Below the pieces are notes generated by a model, which made no database searches, was not told the DNA's origin, and saw only the letters and a list, made by a program, of their open reading frames with translations. 64,000 nt of DNA from Comamonas testosteroni ATCC 11996 (GTDB lineage: Bacteria; Pseudomonadota; Gammaproteobacteria; Burkholderiales; Burkholderiaceae_C): NCBI RefSeq assembly GCF_000241525.1, contig NZ_AHIL01000037.1:62001-126000 (forward strand). Reading direction: 5' to 3'. Made by a program: the position numbers and the translations under genes. Shown in pieces: positions 9,250-18,239 of the stretch (position 1 is the first letter of the stretch; each line of letters starts with the position of its first letter).

Positions 9250-10365
9250 ATGAGTTTCGCCCCCCTGACCAATGACACCTTCCTGCGCGCATGCCGTCGC
9301 CAGGCTACTGACTACACGCCCCTGTGGCTGATGCGCCAGGCGGGACGCTACCTGCCCGAATACAAGGCCACCCGCGCCAAGGCCGGCAGCTTCATGGGCC
9401 TGGCCACCAATGTGGACTACGCCACCGAGGTGACCCTGCAGCCGCTGGATCGCTTCCCTCTGGACGCTGCCATTCTGTTCAGCGACATCCTGACCGTGCC
9501 CGACGCCATGGGCCTGGGCCTGTCGTTCGCCGAAGGCGAGGGGCCGCGCTTTGCCAAGGTCGTGCGCGACGAGGCCGCCGTGGCGGAGCTGGCCGTGCCC
9601 GACATGGACAAGCTGCGTTATGTGTTTGATGCCGTCACCAATATCCGCAAGGTGCTCAATGGCCGTGTGCCACTAATCGGCTTCTCGGGCAGCCCCTGGA
9701 CTCTGGCCTGCTACATGACCGAGGGCAAGGGCAGCGATGACTACCGCACCGTCAAGTCGCTGATGTACTCGCGCCCCGACCTGATGCACCGCATCCTGGA
9801 GGTCAACGCCGACAGCGTGGCGGCCTACCTGAACGCCCAGATCGATGCCGGCGCCCAGGCCGTGATGATTTTTGACAGCTGGGGCGGCGTGCTGGCCGAC
9901 GGCGCTTTCCAGGAATTCAGCCTGGCCTATACCAAGCGCGTGCTGGCTCAGCTCAAGCGCACCGGCGTGGACGGCAGCGATGTGCCCCGTATCGTCTTCA
10001 CCAAGGGCGGAGGCATCTGGCTGCCCGACATGAAGGACATCGACTGCGAAGTGCTGGGTCTGGACTGGACGGCCAATCTGGGCAAGGCTCGCGCCATCGT
10101 GGGCGGCGAGGTCGGCGGCCCAGGCAAGGCGCTGCAGGGCAATATCGACCCCAATGTGCTGTTTGCCGCACCCGAGCAGGTCGCCGCCCAGGCGCGTGCC
10201 GTGCTGGACAGCTTTGGCAAGCCCCATACCGACAAAAACACCACCGGCCCCACCCACATCTTCAATCTGGGTCACGGCATCAGCCAGTTCACCCCGCCCG
10301 AACATGTGGCCGCGCTGGTCGAAGCTGTGCACAGCCACTCGCGCCTGCTGCGCACAAAGGGCTGA
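9250..10365 (+). CDS. hemE: Uroporphyrinogen decarboxylase
   Basis: This 371-residue cytoplasmic enzyme converts uroporphyrinogen III to coproporphyrinogen III in haem synthesis. Strong signatures are the substrate-binding [15 protein letters not shown] (about residues 24-38), the conserved Asp in [30 protein letters not shown] and FDSWGGVL, and a C-terminal FNLGHGI. The ATG at 9250 ([14 protein letters not shown]) matches the usual N-terminus; a frame start at 9163 is not supported. Length fits bacterial HemE. It is followed by a long intergenic region before priA. Confidence 0.97.
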   Translation: MSFAPLTNDTFLRACRRQATDYTPLWLMRQAGRYLPEYKATRAKAGSFMGLATNVDYATEVTLQPLDRFPLDAAILFSDILTVPDAMGLGLSFAEGEGPRFAKVVRDEAAVAELAVPDMDKLRYVFDAVTNIRKVLNGRVPLIGFSGSPWTLACYMTEGKGSDDYRTVKSLMYSRPDLMHRILEVNADSVAAYLNAQIDAGAQAVMIFDSWGGVLADGAFQEFSLAYTKRVLAQLKRTGVDGSDVPRIVFTKGGGIWLPDMKDIDCEVLGLDWTANLGKARAIVGGEVGGPGKALQGNIDPNVLFAAPEQVAAQARAVLDSFGKPHTDKNTTGPTHIFNLGHGISQFTPPEHVAALVEAVHSHSRLLRTKG

Positions 10366-10371
10366 CTCCAC

Positions 10372-10405
10372 CTGCAACAAGTGCCTTCCCAGGCATTTGT
10401 TGCAG
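10372..10405 (+). terminator. Hairpin downstream of hemE
   Basis: CTGCAACAA and TTGTTGCAG are inverted, with a second inner pairing (TGCC/GGCA). It starts seven bases after the hemE stop. No T-run follows, so it may be a 3'-end stabiliser or a weak or factor-dependent terminator. Confidence 0.5.
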
Positions 10406-10532
10406 AACAATGGGCCCCAATCACCCGATAAAATCAAATGGTTATTGAACGACAATCGCCGGCCTGAGATGCAGCAAAGCGGCAGCAAATCATTGATTTC
10501 AAATCACTAAATCTCGGACTCTGAGAAATTCG

Positions 10533-10558
10533 GCGCCAGCAGTGCTTGGCGCTTTTTT
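10533..10558 (+). terminator. Intrinsic terminator in hemE-priA intergenic region
   Basis: The stem is GCGCCA/TGGCGC with an eight-base loop, followed at once by six Ts. It lies about 170 bases after hemE, so it either ends hemE transcripts or ends a short independent RNA. Confidence 0.7.
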
Positions 10559-10593
10559 ATTTTTTCACCAACCTCGGTGTCGATTGACGGAAG

Positions 10594-10602
10594 TTATCCA
10601 CA
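10594..10602 (+). promoter_or_regulatory. Perfect DnaA box (TTATCCACA)
   Basis: This is an exact match to the E. coli consensus 9-mer. It forms one arm of the inverted pair AGTTATC...GATAACT. Confidence 0.55.
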
Positions 10603-10930
10603 CATGGATGCTCCGAGATAACTGCAGCCCTCATGGAGGCTTGCTCTAGTGCTATTTTTTGAGAAGTTAAGGACTTTGCACCGCGGTTTGAACGCATTTA
10701 GGTTTAGGGAGCTTCTCGGTTGACAGTGACTCGCCGCCTGATTTATGCACAGATATGGCGAGGCAGACTCCCTGCCAACACTTCGCCAAAGCAAGCTCCC
10801 CACCGCGCCATGAATACATATAAGTCTTTGTTTTAACTAAATTAATTATTCAACCGCTCAGCCATCCTGCCGGCTTACAAACGCGAACAGGACTTGCTCA
10901 GGCCTTTCGCGCATATTGTTTCTCACAAAG

Positions 10931-10939
10931 TTATCCACA
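10931..10939 (+). promoter_or_regulatory. Perfect DnaA box (TTATCCACA) upstream of priA
   Basis: This is a second exact consensus 9-mer, same orientation, 85 bases before the priA start. It could place priA under DnaA control. Confidence 0.55.
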
Positions 10940-11024
10940 GAACGCAAAGCCTTTGCAGGCCTCAAAATCTGCTATAGCTCTGAGGAACTACGGCCTCTGC
11001 AGCGCCTTCCCCCGATCCAACTCC

Positions 11025-13217
11025 ATGCCCCATATCGTTTACGTTGCCGTCCAGACCCCTGCTCACAGCGCCGTAGGTGATCTGTTGAGCTACGTAAGCG
11101 ACGCATGGCTGGAGCCCGGTACCTTGGCGCGCGTTCCTCTGGGAAAAAGAGAGTTGCTGGGTGTGGTCTGGGATACGCCCGCCGCCCCCGAAGCCATTCC
11201 AGACGGGGTGGAACTGCGTAGCATTGCCGGCCTGCTGCAAGGCATAGAGCCGCTGGACCAGGCCTGGCGACGGCTGGTGGCTTTTGCCGCGCACTATTAC
11301 CAGCGCAGCTTGGGCGAGATTGCCGTCACCGCGTTGCCGCCTCAGTTGCGCGATATGTCGCCCGAACAACTGGCACGGCGGCTGGCTCCGCCCAAGACGA
11401 CCAAGACACCGGCTGGCAAGCGCAAGAAGGCACAGGCACCAGCCGCCGAAGCGGCACAAGCGAGCACCGAGACGATGGCTCACACGCCTGACGCCAGCAA
11501 CGCAACGCCTTTGCTCGCACTCAGCGCCGAGCAGTCCTCGGTTTTCGAGCAAATTGAGCAAAACCCCGGCCCGTTCCTGCTCTACGGCAGCACGGGCAGC
11601 GGCAAGACCGAGGTTTATCTGCGTGCAGTGCAAGCCATGCTGGATGCCAACCCAGAGGATCAGGCACTGGTGATGGTGCCGGAGATCAACCTCACGCCTC
11701 AGCTGGAAGAGCGGTTTGTCGCCCGCTTCGTGCCTCAGTACGGCAAGGACGCCGTAGTCAGCATGCACAGCGGCATGACCAACCCGCAGCGTCTCAAAAG
11801 CTGGCTGGCCGCCCACACTGGCCGCGCCCGCATTGTGCTGGGTACGCGCATGGCTATTTTTGCCAGCGTGCCGCAACTGGCGCTGATCGTGGTCGACGAG
11901 GAGCATGACGCCAGCTACAAGCAGCAAGAAGGCGCGCGCTATTCGGCGCGCGATCTGGCCATCTGGCGCGGGCGCGATACCGGCGCCAAGGTCATTCTGG
12001 GCAGCGCCACTCCGTCGCTGGAGAGCTGGCATGCCTCGGAACCCGAGGTCGGCCGCTATCTGCGCCTGCATATGCCCAGTCGCATCGGCGCAGCCGGATC
12101 AGGCACGGCCAGCCTTCCCAAGGTAAGAATGGTGGACATGGGCCAGCAGCCCAAACGCGCCGTCTTCTCGCCTCCGCTGATCGAAGCCATCACCGAGCGC
12201 GTCAAACGCGGCGAGCAAAGCCTGATTCTGCTCAACCGTCGCGGCTTTGCCCCTGTGCTGTTCTGCGCCGACTGCAACTGGAAGAGCGACTGCCCCCATT
12301 GCAGCGCTCACCAGGTCTTTCACAAGGGCGATCGCACGCTGCGCTGCCACCACTGTGGCTTTACCCAGCGTGTGCCGTTTGCCTGCCCCAGCTGCGGCAA
12401 CCCCGACATCCTGCCTCTGGGCAAGGGCACGGAGCAGTTACAGGAAGAGCTGGAGCGGCTGCTGCGCAATGTGCAGCGTCCCGACGGCAATCCGGCCCGC
12501 GTGGCGCGCATCGACGCCGACACCACCAAGGCCAAGGGCAGCCTGGAGCAGCAACTGGCCCAGGTGCATGCCGGCGATGTGGATGTGCTGGTCGGCACCC
12601 AGATGGTGGCCAAGGGGCATGACTTCCGGCGCATCACGCTGGTGGCGGCGGTGCAACCCGACAGTGCGCTGTACTCCAGCGACTATCGCGCCCCGGAGCG
12701 GCTGTTCTGCTTGCTGATGCAGGCCGCCGGGCGTGCCGGGCGCGACGCGCAATATGTGAAGGCCCAGGGCAGCCATCCGGAGATGTGGATTCAAAGCCAC
12801 GACCCGCAAAACGCCGTCTACACCGCACTGCGCAAGCATGACTACCCGGCGTTTGCCAGGCAACAGCTCAAGGAACGGCTGGATGCCGGCATGCCGCCCT
12901 ATGCCTTCCAGGCCATAGTCCGCGCCGATGCACGCACCCAGGAAGCCGCCCAGGCCTTTCTGAATGCCGCCACCCAGGTCGCCAGAGAGGCCAAGCTACC
13001 TTATCTGGATGATGTGTTCATCTACCCGCCGATTCCCATGGCGGTGCAGCGCGTGGCCAATGTGGAGCGCGCCCAGATGCTGCTGGAAGCCGGCAACCGC
13101 AGTGCCCTGCTGCGCTTTCTCAATGCCTGGCAGCAGTATCTGCACTGGCTGCGCACTCTGCCCGAGCACAGGCCGCTGGTGCGCTGGCTGGTGGATGTGG
13201 ATCCGCTCAGCATCTAA
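11025..13217 (+). CDS. priA: Primosomal replication factor PriA (helicase N')
   Basis: This 730-residue cytoplasmic helicase recognises forked DNA and reloads the replisome. The order is an N-terminal 3'-DNA-binding domain, Walker A GSTGSGKTE (about 190), DEEH box VVDEEHDASY (about 290), and an eight-Cys zinc module inserted in the helicase core (CADC, CPHC, CHHC, CPSC; about 415-460), then helicase motifs to GRAGRD. Length is that of PriA. ATG 11025 (MPHIVYVAVQTP) fits the family; the frame from 10953 adds a non-conserved leader. Between the helicase lobes and the 3'BD is an Ala/Lys-rich linker (about 125-165). Confidence 0.97.
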   Translation: MPHIVYVAVQTPAHSAVGDLLSYVSDAWLEPGTLARVPLGKRELLGVVWDTPAAPEAIPDGVELRSIAGLLQGIEPLDQAWRRLVAFAAHYYQRSLGEIAVTALPPQLRDMSPEQLARRLAPPKTTKTPAGKRKKAQAPAAEAAQASTETMAHTPDASNATPLLALSAEQSSVFEQIEQNPGPFLLYGSTGSGKTEVYLRAVQAMLDANPEDQALVMVPEINLTPQLEERFVARFVPQYGKDAVVSMHSGMTNPQRLKSWLAAHTGRARIVLGTRMAIFASVPQLALIVVDEEHDASYKQQEGARYSARDLAIWRGRDTGAKVILGSATPSLESWHASEPEVGRYLRLHMPSRIGAAGSGTASLPKVRMVDMGQQPKRAVFSPPLIEAITERVKRGEQSLILLNRRGFAPVLFCADCNWKSDCPHCSAHQVFHKGDRTLRCHHCGFTQRVPFACPSCGNPDILPLGKGTEQLQEELERLLRNVQRPDGNPARVARIDADTTKAKGSLEQQLAQVHAGDVDVLVGTQMVAKGHDFRRITLVAAVQPDSALYSSDYRAPERLFCLLMQAAGRAGRDAQYVKAQGSHPEMWIQSHDPQNAVYTALRKHDYPAFARQQLKERLDAGMPPYAFQAIVRADARTQEAAQAFLNAATQVAREAKLPYLDDVFIYPPIPMAVQRVANVERAQMLLEAGNRSALLRFLNAWQQYLHWLRTLPEHRPLVRWLVDVDPLSI

Positions 13218-13231
13218 AGTCGTCTGAAATT

Positions 13232-13284
13232 TAAGGTTTTTAGCTCTTCAGCCCTTTACCCATAAGCGCTGACAGCTATCAATT
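13232..13284 (+). repeat. Dispersed repeat, family B, copy 2
   Basis: It reads TTTTTAGCTCTTCAGCCC, then CATAAGCGCTGACAGCTATCAA. It lies 15 bases after the priA stop and so may also mark the transcript end. Confidence 0.65.
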
Positions 13285-13289
13285 TATAA

Positions 13290-14534
<1,245 letters not shown>

Positions 14535-14540
14535 GCCACG

Positions 14541-14640
14541 CCCCCCTGAGGCGCTGACGCGCCTTCCCCCTCTCTGGCGCTAAGCGCCGGAAGGGACGAC
14601 AGCCTCGCTGCGGGGCGGCCCTTGCTCGCTGTCTCTTTCG
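14541..14640 (+). repeat. Dispersed intergenic repeat, family A, copy 3
   Basis: It starts six bases after the asparaginase stop with CCCCCCTGAGGCGCTGACGC. The hairpin is CCTTCC...GGCGC-TAA-GCGCC-GGAAGG, and the tail GGACGACAGCCTCGCTGCGG, CTTGCTCGCTGTCTC is conserved. Against copy 1 the inner stem has swapped T-A for C-G on both arms. Confidence 0.85.
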
Positions 14641-14680
14641 AAAGGGATCTGAATAAGCAAGGGAGTTAAAAAGCATGAAA

Positions 14681-14724
14681 AGCGGTTTGCGCAAGCTGGT
14701 CTTGCGCAAGCCGCTCTTGTTTTT
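14681..14724. terminator. Strong hairpin terminator between convergent genes
   Basis: A 15-bp stem AGCGGTTTGCGCAAG / CTTGCGCAAGCCGCT with a CTGGT loop is followed by CTTGTTTTT. It sits between the asparaginase and AEC permease genes. Confidence 0.85.
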
Positions 14725-14726
14725 GA

Positions 14727-15692
14727 TCAGGTCATCAGCGCCACGGCGGCGGAGAAGCTGAGGAAGGCCAGGCTGGTCGATACCAGGATGATGCGCGCCA
14801 CGCGGCCGCTGTGGGCACCGTAGCGCTCGGTCAGCAGCGATACATTGCTGGCGGACGGCAGCGCCGCCAGCAGCACCAGCACCACCAGTGTTTCGTGCTG
14901 GAGCGGCAAGCCCATTGCGATCGCGGCCTGTCCGACGGCCCAGACCAGCAACGGGTGGACGACAAGCTTGGCCAGTGCGATCGGCACATAGTCGCGCACG
15001 GCGACGCGTTCGTGGCTGTTCATCTGCGAGCGGGCCAACACGGCGCCTATGGTGAACAAGGCTACAGGCGAAGCCGCTGCGGCCAGCATGGCCACGGTCT
15101 TGTCCACCGGGCCGGGCAACACCCAGCCCATGGCCGACGCCAGACCGCCCAGCACAATCGCCCAGGGCATGGGATTGGACGCCATGCCCTTGAGCGAATT
15201 GCTCACCGCCAGCCAGGCACCATTTCGACCCTGCCCACCAGCCAGGTCCAGCCGCGACAGCGCAATGCAGGCCGAGGTGGTGATGACCATGTCGATGGCC
15301 ATGGTCACGATCACCGGCCCAGCGCTCTGCGCGCCCAGCAGCGCCGCCAGCATGGGAACGCCCATGAAGCCGGTGTTGGGAAACGCGGCCACCAAAGCGC
15401 CGAATGCGGCATCGTTCCAGCCCAGGCGTCTGCGTGTCAGCAGCACGGCCGCGCCCACCATCAGCGTTGCACAGAACAGATAGACCAGGGTGACGTTGAT
15501 GTCGAGCAGCTGATGAATCGGCGTTTGCGCGCCAAAGCGGTACAGCATGCAGGGCAGCGCGAAGTACAGCACAAAGGCATTGAGGCCAGGAATGGCCGCC
15601 TGGGGCAGGATGCCCCGCCATGTGGCGGCAAAGCCGCAAGCCACCAGAGCAAAGAAGGGGAAGGTGATGAGGAGTACGGACAGCACGCACAA
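14727..15692 (-). CDS. AEC-family (auxin efflux carrier) transporter
   Basis: This 321-residue inner-membrane protein has about ten transmembrane helices in two halves, with the family start LNAFVLYFALPCMLYRFGA and later AAFPNTGFMGVPMLAALLG (crossover motif with Pro/Asn). Bacterial AEC proteins move malonate, malate or other small carboxylates. No substrate gene is adjacent, so the cargo is open. The first Met at 15692 gives a hydrophobic N-terminus right away. It converges on the asparaginase gene. Confidence 0.85.
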   Translation of the reverse strand: MCVLSVLLITFPFFALVACGFAATWRGILPQAAIPGLNAFVLYFALPCMLYRFGAQTPIHQLLDINVTLVYLFCATLMVGAAVLLTRRRLGWNDAAFGALVAAFPNTGFMGVPMLAALLGAQSAGPVIVTMAIDMVITTSACIALSRLDLAGGQGRNGAWLAVSNSLKGMASNPMPWAIVLGGLASAMGWVLPGPVDKTVAMLAAAASPVALFTIGAVLARSQMNSHERVAVRDYVPIALAKLVVHPLLVWAVGQAAIAMGLPLQHETLVVLVLLAALPSASNVSLLTERYGAHSGRVARIILVSTSLAFLSFSAAVALMT

Positions 15693-15760
15693 ATTGTGAC
15701 AGCGCCCGGCTCCAGCCCTTTCACGACCTTCGATGAAAATTTTTCAGTGCAGACCTACCC

Positions 15761-15787
15761 AAAAACAAAGCCTGCGCAAGGCAGGCT
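15761..15787 (-). terminator. Terminator of the GTPase/Roadblock operon
   Basis: Read on the minus strand: stem AGCCTGC / GCAGGCT, five-base loop, then TTGTTTTT. It is 27 bases after the last stop codon of the operon. Confidence 0.8.
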
Positions 15788-15813
15788 GCTGTGACAGGTA
15801 CAAGGACAGTGGG

Positions 15814-16173
15814 TCAGAGCTTGAGTTCCTTTTCCACATCTGCAGTCTTGCGGCGCGCCAGAGCCAGGTTGGCGCGGGCCTTGTCCAGCACCAGATAGAA
15901 GAACACGCCGTCATTGGCGGCCACGGGACGGATGATGTGATATTGCTTGCCCAGAGTGATCAGTATGTCGTCTATCTGGTCGTTGAGATTGAGCATGCGC
16001 ATGGTCTTGATCTTGGCACGCACGACCTCGGTGTTGCCGGCCGCAGCCAGCTCCATGTCCACGCCGCCGCCTACGCTGCCCATCAGCATGCCGCTGGCGC
16101 TGTCCACGAGGGCGCCGCAGACAGCACCGTCTGTGGTCATCAGAGCGTTCAGAGAATCCTGGATAGAGGCCAT
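15814..16173 (-). CDS. Roadblock/LC7-domain protein (second of two)
   Basis: This 119-residue protein has the Roadblock/LC7 layout (alpha-beta-beta-alpha-beta-beta-beta), MASIQDSLNALMTTDGAVCG then ALVDSASGMLMGSVGGGVD, ending in FFYLVLDKARANLALARR. Such proteins form dimers and act as GTPase partners or activators (MglB, CvnB). The ATG at 16173 follows GGTGG; a TTG frame start eight codons earlier is unlikely. It is the last gene of a four-gene minus-strand operon and lies 87 bases after the other Roadblock gene. A role as co-regulator of the GTPase at 16659-17225 is inferred from context. Confidence 0.8.
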   Translation of the reverse strand: MASIQDSLNALMTTDGAVCGALVDSASGMLMGSVGGGVDMELAAAGNTEVVRAKIKTMRMLNLNDQIDDILITLGKQYHIIRPVAANDGVFFYLVLDKARANLALARRKTADVEKELKL

Positions 16174-16260
16174 AAATCCACCTTTTGAAAAAAGCAAGAC
16201 AAGGAACTCGTGCGCCAGATGCGCACCCCACTCAGACTCAGAACTCCAGTGAACCTGTGA

Positions 16261-16662
16261 TCAAGAGGGCAGGTACCCTGTTGCAACCTCGCCAGCCGCC
16301 CAAAGCGCGCGCCCCAGCAAGGCGTTCTGATCCACCACCAGGCAGAGAACGGCCGGGAAGGATCCGTTCACCGCCTGGAAGACCACCGTGCCCGACTCCG
16401 TCTCGAAGGTCAGGCGCTTGCAATCCCTGTGTCCGATCTCATTGGCCACGGCCTTGGCCATGGCCATGAGCGAGCCTGCCATGGCCGACAGTCGTTCGGT
16501 CGGCAGTTCGCTGCGAATGCGCAGCGCTGAAATCTCGAAACCGTCAGGGGTACAGAGCAAGGCGATGTGGACGCCCGCCACCGGGGCGACCACGCGCGCC
16601 AGAATTTCCTGACCTGCCTCCACAGCATGTGGCGGAATCATGAGGGAGTTATGGGTCTTCAT
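16261..16662 (-). CDS. Roadblock/LC7-domain protein (first of two, CvnB/MglB-like)
   Basis: This 133-residue protein has a central hydrophobic strand IALLCTPDGFEISAL, a helix LSAMAGSLMAMAKAVANEIG (typical Roadblock dimer helix) and strands LTFETESGTVVFQAV and FPAVLCLVVDQNALLG. The ATG overlaps the stop of the GTPase gene (ATGA at 16659-16662), implying translational coupling and a stoichiometric partner. In Myxococcus the MglB Roadblock protein is the GAP of MglA; a GAP-like or scaffold role here is inference. Confidence 0.82.
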   Translation of the reverse strand: MKTHNSLMIPPHAVEAGQEILARVVAPVAGVHIALLCTPDGFEISALRIRSELPTERLSAMAGSLMAMAKAVANEIGHRDCKRLTFETESGTVVFQAVNGSFPAVLCLVVDQNALLGRALWAAGEVATGYLPS

Positions 16663-17225
16663 AGAGTCTGACTTTGCAAGGACAGCAGCGATGCCAGCAC
16701 GCTCAGGGCATCCAGCATCTGCTGGCGATCACGTGGATCTGCCTCAACAAGCGGAATGAGGTCATGGCCTTTGGCAACCAGGCCGGAGCTGAATGCCTCC
16801 AGCCTTGCTCCGCTGGCGGGGCGGCAACTGAGAATGACCATCAAAGGTGCCGCATCCAACTCTGCAACCCCCGTCAGCATCTCGCAGGCATAGTCCACCG
16901 CGCCCGCATCGTTGACGTCCACCATCAGCAGCGCTCCCACCGATGCAGAAAGCACCCAGCGGCGCACGAAATCAAAACGATCCTGACCAGGGCTGCCTAC
17001 CAGTTGCAGTCGCTCTCCAGAGCCCAGGTCAATCTCGCCAAACTCCGCTCCGACCGTGGTGAACTCCTTGTGGTGCGCCGCCTTGTCCAGGTTGCGCACA
17101 TCGCTGCCTGCCATGAGCTCCCCACACAGGCTGCGCAGCGCCGTGGTCTTGCCTATGCCCATGGGCCCCAGCAGACTCACCCGAAGCAAGCCCTGGCCGG
17201 GCTGCATGGGCATGAAAGATGTCAT
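16659..17225 (-). CDS. Small Ras-like GTPase (CvnD/COG2229-like)
   Basis: This 188-residue single-domain P-loop protein has G1 GPMGIGKTTA (about 20-29), switch I EFTTVGAEFGEI and G3 VGSPGQDRF. The TTVGAEFGEI ... GSPGQDRF pairing strongly resembles the prokaryotic GTPases of actinobacterial conservons (CvnD, TTTVAMDFG ... GTPGQDRF). A classical NKxD G4 is missing; the equivalent strand reads MVILSCRPASG, so nucleotide preference should not be assumed. ATG 17225 follows GGAGG and overlaps the upstream gene (ATGA at 17222-17225). Together with the two Roadblock proteins it forms a likely signalling switch. Confidence 0.85.
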   Translation of the reverse strand: MTSFMPMQPGQGLLRVSLLGPMGIGKTTALRSLCGELMAGSDVRNLDKAAHHKEFTTVGAEFGEIDLGSGERLQLVGSPGQDRFDFVRRWVLSASVGALLMVDVNDAGAVDYACEMLTGVAELDAAPLMVILSCRPASGARLEAFSSGLVAKGHDLIPLVEADPRDRQQMLDALSVLASLLSLQSQTL

Positions 17226-18049
17226 GTACGTCCTCCACGGGTAATCCAGCCCGTCAGCTTGCTGATCCATTGCAGCGTCACGGCAGCGGCCGGCTGCCTG
17301 GCGGCGCTCGGCTTTGCAGCGGCGGCGGACTCCTCGCTACCAGGCTGGCTGCAGCTCAGCACGGACTGAAGCTGGGGCAGGGACAACAGGGCCCAGAGCT
17401 GCTGCATCTCGATGCCGGCATGTTCGGCCAGTGATCTGGCATCGATGGGCCCGCGCGACAGCAGCGCCAGCACGCGCATGTTCTGCGCGCTGTTGGCGCT
17501 GCCAGGCAAAGCAACCCAGGATTTGATCTGAAAGCAATGCGTACAGTCGACTCCCTGCAACTGAAGCTCTTGCAAGGCACGCTGCAGCGACAGGGGCGCA
17601 CCGGCCCTGTGCCGGGCTTTCCAGTCCATGAGGAAGACCGCGGCCCGGTCGAGCATGTCGATCAGGTCGGACAACGTGAAGTCCACATCAAGATGCACTA
17701 CCCAGCCCTGGGAAGAACGCCCCAGTGGCTGCATGGCTGGCTCGCCGCCGAGATAGACCACGCAAGGAGCTCTCGCCTCTGCCCTGGCCAGCAGGCTCTC
17801 CAGCCCTTCAATCACCAGCACTTCGGCTGCATGACGCGGAACCTGACGCCAGGCGGAAAGCGACTTGCGCGCTGCGACGGCGAACAGCGCTTCAAAGCGC
17901 TGCTGCACGGCAGGCGTCCAAAGTTCTGCGGCCAAGCTCACTTCACCGATGGTTCTCGCCATGCACAGCACCCTGACTGTTGAGAAAAAGACGATGAATC
18001 CCTCAACCACCGCCAATTCGCTGGCACTGTCGGGATCAAGGCCGGACAC
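17222..18049 (-). CDS. Unknown protein leading the GTPase/Roadblock operon (possible C-terminal winged helix)
   Basis: This protein has 275 residues if GTG 18049 is used; ATG 17962 (MARTIGEV) is an alternative, and neither has a strong ribosome site. I do not recognise the N-terminal and central parts (about 1-185; two Cys in VDCTHCFQI). Residues about 190-225, MRVLALLSRGPIDARSLAEH followed by AGIEMQQLWALLSLP, read like a winged-helix unit, reminiscent of the DUF742 component of conservons. A Ser/Ala-rich linker follows. The stop overlaps the GTPase start by four bases, so the products are probably made together. Function unknown; effector or adaptor of the GTPase is the simplest idea. Confidence 0.7.
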   Translation of the reverse strand: MSGLDPDSASELAVVEGFIVFFSTVRVLCMARTIGEVSLAAELWTPAVQQRFEALFAVAARKSLSAWRQVPRHAAEVLVIEGLESLLARAEARAPCVVYLGGEPAMQPLGRSSQGWVVHLDVDFTLSDLIDMLDRAAVFLMDWKARHRAGAPLSLQRALQELQLQGVDCTHCFQIKSWVALPGSANSAQNMRVLALLSRGPIDARSLAEHAGIEMQQLWALLSLPQLQSVLSCSQPGSEESAAAAKPSAARQPAAAVTLQWISKLTGWITRGGRT

Positions 18050-18239
18050 GATGCAATCTTCACGCTACACAACTAACACCTTATTACAACAATTATTCAA
18101 GTAACAGGAGAGTGCATGTGTAGGTGAAACGCTCGCTGAGTCCCTGATTTTTGTCAGTTGTGAGCACTGTCATCAGGGCTCTTCACAGCGAAGCGGTATG
18201 CTCCCAGTCCTTGTTTTTGATGATGGGTCACTCTGCTTC

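Larger units (their letters stand above)
10559..11024. other. AT-richer intergenic region upstream of priA
   Basis: These 466 bases carry no credible gene. They hold an inverted pair AGTTATC/GATAACT (10592-10622), a TTGACA at 10720 without a good -10 partner, an AT-rich block at about 10810-10855, and two perfect DnaA boxes listed separately. A 69-residue minus-strand frame at 10594-10803 has no conserved features and poor codon use. Confidence 0.5.

Noticed and set aside
10366..11024. Chromosomal origin of replication
   Set aside because: Only two boxes, no dnaA/dnaN/gyrB or parAB/mnmG context.
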